Of a stretch of DNA of 52,566 nt, positions 49,792 through 52,566 are shown one piece after another. Made by a program: the position numbers and the translations under genes. The stretch's first letter is position 1. Each line of letters opens with the position of its first letter. The stretch covers positions 1 through 52,566 of the forward strand of contig NZ_WCHR01000009.1 of NCBI RefSeq assembly GCF_008973825.1, written 5' to 3'. The DNA is from Gemmobacter serpentinus. GTDB taxonomy: Bacteria; Pseudomonadota; Alphaproteobacteria; Rhodobacterales; Rhodobacteraceae. The notes beneath the pieces are model-generated. The model ran no database searches, was not told where the DNA came from, and saw nothing but the letters and a program-made list of their open reading frames with translations.

Positions 49792-50214
49792 ATGGATCGC
49801 CGTTCTTTCCTTGCCGCCATGGCGGCCGCCAGTTTGCCGCTGCGGGCGCAGGCCGCGCCCGAAACCCTGAAATTCCGTGACCTTTACCTGCGCGGGCGCA
49901 CCCTGACCGAGCGCGCCATTGGCCTTGCGGGGCAAGAGGTGCAGATGATCGGCTATATGGCACCGCCGCTGAAGCCGGAAATCAGCTTTTTCGTGCTGAC
50001 CAAACTGCCGATGTCGACCTGCCCCTTCTGCGAGACCGAGGCGCAATGGCCCGATGATATCGTGCTGGCGCTGACCGACGGCCCGGTCGATCCGGTGCGC
50101 TATACCGATCTGATCCGCGCGACAGGCACCTTTGAAGCCGGCTTTGAAACCGATGCCGAGACCGGCTTTCTGAGCTTCGTCCGCCTGCGCGGCACGCGTT
50201 TCGAGAAGCTGTGA
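49792..50214 (+). CDS. Small secreted CxxC protein, possible metal-binding partner of the next ABC genes
   Basis: A 140-residue protein with a Tat-like leader MDRRSFLAAMAAASLPLRAQA and cleavage near AQA-AP. The mature part holds FFVLTKLPMSTCPFCETEAQ, a CxxC at about residues 77-80. The layout resembles the DUF3299-like proteins encoded with ABC transporters and zinc-regulated genes in other bacteria, but the match is by eye. Its stop overlaps the ATPase start, so the three genes form one unit. Confidence 0.75.
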   Translation: MDRRSFLAAMAAASLPLRAQAAPETLKFRDLYLRGRTLTERAIGLAGQEVQMIGYMAPPLKPEISFFVLTKLPMSTCPFCETEAQWPDDIVLALTDGPVDPVRYTDLIRATGTFEAGFETDAETGFLSFVRLRGTRFEKL

Positions 50215-50897
50215 TGGCGGGTGCAACCAAATCGGGGGCGCGCCTTGATGTAGACAGCCTGCAGCACGATCTGCGCCCCGGCGAGCGGCTGTTGTCGCTG
50301 GCGGGACTGAAGATCGTGCCGGGGCAGTTCGTGGTGATCACCGGCCCGTCGGGGGGCGGCAAATCGACCCTGCTTTATCTTCTGTCGGGCCTGATCGCGC
50401 CGACGCAAGGACGGATCAACTGGGATGGCACCCATCTGCAATCGCTGTCGCAGACCTCACGCGATCGCTGGCGGCGTGAGCGCGCGGGGTTTGTGTTCCA
50501 GGATTTCCACCTGATCCCGGAACTGTCGCCGCTGGACAATGTGCTGGTGCCGGTCTGGTTCTCGGCCTTTTCCGCGGGGGCTGCGCGCAGCCGGGCGGCG
50601 GCGTTGCTGGATCGCTTTGGCGTGCCGTCCCGCCGCCGGGTATCGATGCTGTCGCGGGGCGAGCAGCAGCGTGTGGCCATCGCGCGCGCGCTGATCCGCA
50701 GCCCCGCGATCCTGTTTGCAGACGAACCGACCGCCAGCCTCGATGCGGGCGCGGGCGCCGAGGTCATCACCATGCTGCGCGAGGAAGCGCGCGCCGCCGG
50801 CCGCACCGTCATCGCAGCGAGCCATGACCCGGCGCTGATCGACTGCGCCGACCTGCGGCTGCGGCTGCAGCGCGGATGCGAGGTTACGACCCTATGA
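50214..50897 (+). CDS. LolD/MacB-type ABC ATPase
   Basis: A 227-residue ATPase with Walker A TGPSGGGKSTLLYLLSG, Q-loop FVFQDFHLIPELSPLDNV, signature [15 protein letters not shown], Walker B AILFADEPTASLDAG and H-loop AASHDP. This class pairs with FtsX-type permeases and works as a mechanotransmitter rather than a simple channel. ATG overlaps the preceding stop; GTG one codon earlier is possible. Confidence 0.9.
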   Translation: MAGATKSGARLDVDSLQHDLRPGERLLSLAGLKIVPGQFVVITGPSGGGKSTLLYLLSGLIAPTQGRINWDGTHLQSLSQTSRDRWRRERAGFVFQDFHLIPELSPLDNVLVPVWFSAFSAGAARSRAAALLDRFGVPSRRRVSMLSRGEQQRVAIARALIRSPAILFADEPTASLDAGAGAEVITMLREEARAAGRTVIAASHDPALIDCADLRLRLQRGCEVTTL

Positions 50898-52288
50898 ATC
50901 CCCTTCCCGTTCTTCGCGCGACCTTGGCGCGCAACCCCTTTACGGTGGTCTTGTTCACGCTGCTTGTCGCGGTGACGGTGGCGCTTGGTATCGCGATTTC
51001 GGTGCAGGAACGCGCGCTGCGGCAGGGCTCTGCCCGGGCGGCGGACAAATTCGATCTGATCGTGGCAGCGCCGGGCAGCCAGACCGATATCCTGTTCGCC
51101 AGCGTCTTTCTGCGGCCCACAGCGGTGGAACTGCTGCCCGGTCCGGTGGCGCATCGGGTGCTGACCGATCCTTCGGCAAGGTTCGCGGCCCCCATCGCCT
51201 TTGGTGACAGCCACGGCAATTCGCCGGTGGTGGGCACCTCGCCCGCTTTTGTCACCCATCTGGGCGGTGGTGCACTGGCCGAGGGCCGGGTGTTTACCAG
51301 CCGCAACGAGGCGGTGGTGGGCGCGCTGGTGCCTGCGAAGATGGGGGCCGCACTCGAGATCCGCCATGGCGATGCCGATGACCTGAGCGGCGGCATGGAT
51401 GCCGACAGCTTCGCGGCTGAGGACGAGCATGGGCATGAGGGGCACAGCCAAAGTGACCACGCGCAAGATGAACAGGGCCACACGGATCATGGGCATGGCG
51501 AAGAAGGGCATGGCGAAGAAGGACATGACGAACACGCCCAGGCCGATGATGGCCGCGCGGATGATGGCCACGGTGCCGGGGATCACGGCCATTTGCATGA
51601 CGATGTGGTGGTGACGGGCCGCCTGCCCGCCACCGGAACCCCATGGGACCGCGCGGTGATCGTGCCGGTTGAATATATCTGGTTGTCCCATGCCATGGGC
51701 ACCGGCCATCCGGCGGGCGATGAACGGATCGGCCCGCCATGGGACCCCGCGTTGCTACCCGGCCTGCCGGCCATCGTGGTGCAGCCCGAAAGCGTGGCGG
51801 CCGCCTATGGCCTGCGGTCGCGCTACCGCGATGCGGAGACGATGGCCTTTTTTCCCGCCGAGACATTGGTGGATCTGTATCAGGTGATGGGGGATGCCGC
51901 CCGCATCATGTCGGCGTTGACCATGGCGGCGCAGGTGCTGGTGGTGGCCGCGATCCTGACCGGGCTTCTGGCGGTGCTGGATCTGCAACGGCGGCGCTTT
52001 GCGGTGCTGCGGGCGCAGGGGGCACCGGCGGTTTTCATCTTTCTGGTGGTCTGGCTTTATGTGGGCGCAATGATCCTGACTGGCGCAGTATTGGGCCTGC
52101 CGCTGGGCTGGCTGGGTTCCAGCATTGTCTCGGATCTCATCGCACAGGAAACCGGCGTGGCGATGCGGGCCCAGTTGGGTCTGCGCGAGGTCGGCATGGT
52201 GGCGGGGCTGGTTGGACTTGGTCTGGTTCTGGCTGTGCTGCCGGGCCTGCGGCTTTACCATATGTCGCCGCTGGACGGGTTGAAATAG
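50894..52288 (+). CDS. FtsX/MacB-type permease with a histidine-rich periplasmic loop
   Basis: A 464-residue protein. One N-terminal helix (FTVVLFTLLVAVTVALGIA) and three C-terminal helices from about residue 340 (AAQVLVVAAILTGLLAVLDL) bracket a large periplasmic domain, the MacB/FtsX topology. Residues 175-238 hold 14 histidines, with DHGHGEEGHGEEGHDEH in the centre, plus many Asp and Glu. This is a strong metal-binding signature, most likely zinc. The start has GAGG upstream; ATG at 50876 would add six residues. It overlaps the ATPase gene by 4 bp. Confidence 0.87.
   Translation: MNPLPVLRATLARNPFTVVLFTLLVAVTVALGIAISVQERALRQGSARAADKFDLIVAAPGSQTDILFASVFLRPTAVELLPGPVAHRVLTDPSARFAAPIAFGDSHGNSPVVGTSPAFVTHLGGGALAEGRVFTSRNEAVVGALVPAKMGAALEIRHGDADDLSGGMDADSFAAEDEHGHEGHSQSDHAQDEQGHTDHGHGEEGHGEEGHDEHAQADDGRADDGHGAGDHGHLHDDVVVTGRLPATGTPWDRAVIVPVEYIWLSHAMGTGHPAGDERIGPPWDPALLPGLPAIVVQPESVAAAYGLRSRYRDAETMAFFPAETLVDLYQVMGDAARIMSALTMAAQVLVVAAILTGLLAVLDLQRRRFAVLRAQGAPAVFIFLVVWLYVGAMILTGAVLGLPLGWLGSSIVSDLIAQETGVAMRAQLGLREVGMVAGLVGLGLVLAVLPGLRLYHMSPLDGLK
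51491..51535 (+). repeat. 15-bp tandem repeat in the histidine-rich segment
   Basis: GGGCATGGCGAAGAA is repeated twice exactly (51491-51505, 51506-51520), followed by a diverged third copy (GGACATGACGAACAC). Each unit encodes Gly-His-Gly-Glu-Glu or a variant. The in-frame period suggests expansion by slippage without loss of reading frame. Confidence 0.8.
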
Positions 52289-52399
52289 CCCGCCTCTGAT
52301 CTGGCAGGGCGTGGGGCGAGGCTGGTCCGGCTTTGCAACGGAGAGCTTTGCGAAGGGCAGCTCTGCTGCGGGCAGGGCCGTGAAGGGCCGCGTTGCGAA

Positions 52400-52424
52400 G
52401 GGCGGGGGCGTGCGGCCCCCGCCC
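52400..52424 (-). terminator. Terminator of the minus-strand ABC ATPase gene
   Basis: GGGCGGGGGC and GCCCCCGCCC form a perfect 10-bp stem with a 5-base loop. It lies seven bases beyond the stop codon of the truncated minus-strand gene. No T tract is evident. Confidence 0.7.
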
Positions 52425-52430
52425 AAGCCG

Positions 52431-52566
52431 TCAGGCCGGGATGCCTGCACGCGCGGCCTTGCGGCGGGCCACCCTTTTTCGGATTTCGTTCACATCTGTT
52501 ACGGGTGTTGCTGCGAAGAGTTGTCGGGTATAGGGGTGCTGTGGGTTGGCGAAGAGGTCATCGCGG
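52431..52566 (-). CDS. Oligopeptide/dipeptide ABC transporter ATP-binding protein, C-terminal fragment (truncated by window edge)
   Basis: Only the last 44 codons are present. DDLFANPQHPYTRQLFAATP is the well-known C-terminal OppD/DppF segment (IFANPQHPYT-like). It ends after a basic tail, and is followed by a hairpin. The rest lies past the right edge. Confidence 0.85.
   Translation of the reverse strand, partial: RDDLFANPQHPYTRQLFAATPVTDVNEIRKRVARRKAARAGIPA

Overview
The window is high-GC DNA with dense operons, many ATGA-type stop/start overlaps and protein families typical of alphaproteobacteria, most likely a member of the Rhodobacteraceae. This assignment is inference from style and gene content; there is no rRNA or other marker gene. 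I see no tRNA, rRNA, CRISPR array, transposase, phage gene or integrase. About 50 intact or near-intact genes are present, plus a truncated gene at each edge. The right-edge fragment is the C-terminus of an oligopeptide ABC ATPase.

Layout, left to right. (1) 1-788: the tail of a calcium-binding secreted protein, its terminator, and about 630 bp without a convincing gene but with repeats. (2) 789-7195: an AraC regulator, then a compact unit of TonB-dependent receptor, SAM methyltransferase, periplasmic binding protein, permease and ATPase. Its substrate is unknown; it looks like outer-to-inner-membrane uptake of a metallophore or cofactor-like molecule. (3) 7260-12340: a flavin monooxygenase and a butanediol-type dehydrogenase on the minus strand, divergent from an AcoR-like regulator that has lost the GAFTGA loop. 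(4) 12403-19940: a TPP riboswitch followed by a ten-gene thiamine operon (thiD, O, S, G, E, F, then thiY, tenA, thiZ, thiX) for thiazole synthesis and HMP salvage. (5) 20210-22461: two paralogous small secreted cysteine proteins and a glutathione-independent formaldehyde dehydrogenase.

(6) 22769-30748: a fructosamine (Amadori compound) catabolic region. It holds an FrlD-like kinase, an FrlR-like GntR regulator, an FrlB-like deglycase, a polar amino acid type ABC importer, a FAD oxidase and an EamA exporter. TTGTCTGACAA-type palindromes recur here and are probably the GntR operator. (7) 31155-35918: a copper region with a DUF2946-like protein, YcnI, a CopC-CopD fusion and a two-component system. 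(8) 36002-37252: nhaA. (9) 37275-46800: a polyamine-type ABC importer with a cupin and a FAD amine oxidase, a trimethylamine-dehydrogenase-family enzyme, and an XRE-cupin regulator at each flank. (10) 46794-48004: two tandem SCO1/SenC copper chaperones. (11) 48118-49759: a Pho box, phoA and a terminator. (12) 49792-52288: a small CxxC secreted protein, a LolD/MacB-type ATPase and an FtsX-type permease with a 14-histidine loop, probably a zinc-linked transporter.

The most promising under-described systems are the TonB/methyltransferase/ABC unit, the fructosamine region with its repeated operator, the histidine-rich FtsX transporter, and the amine uptake/oxidation module. All functions are assigned from motifs and context only; no database search was possible.
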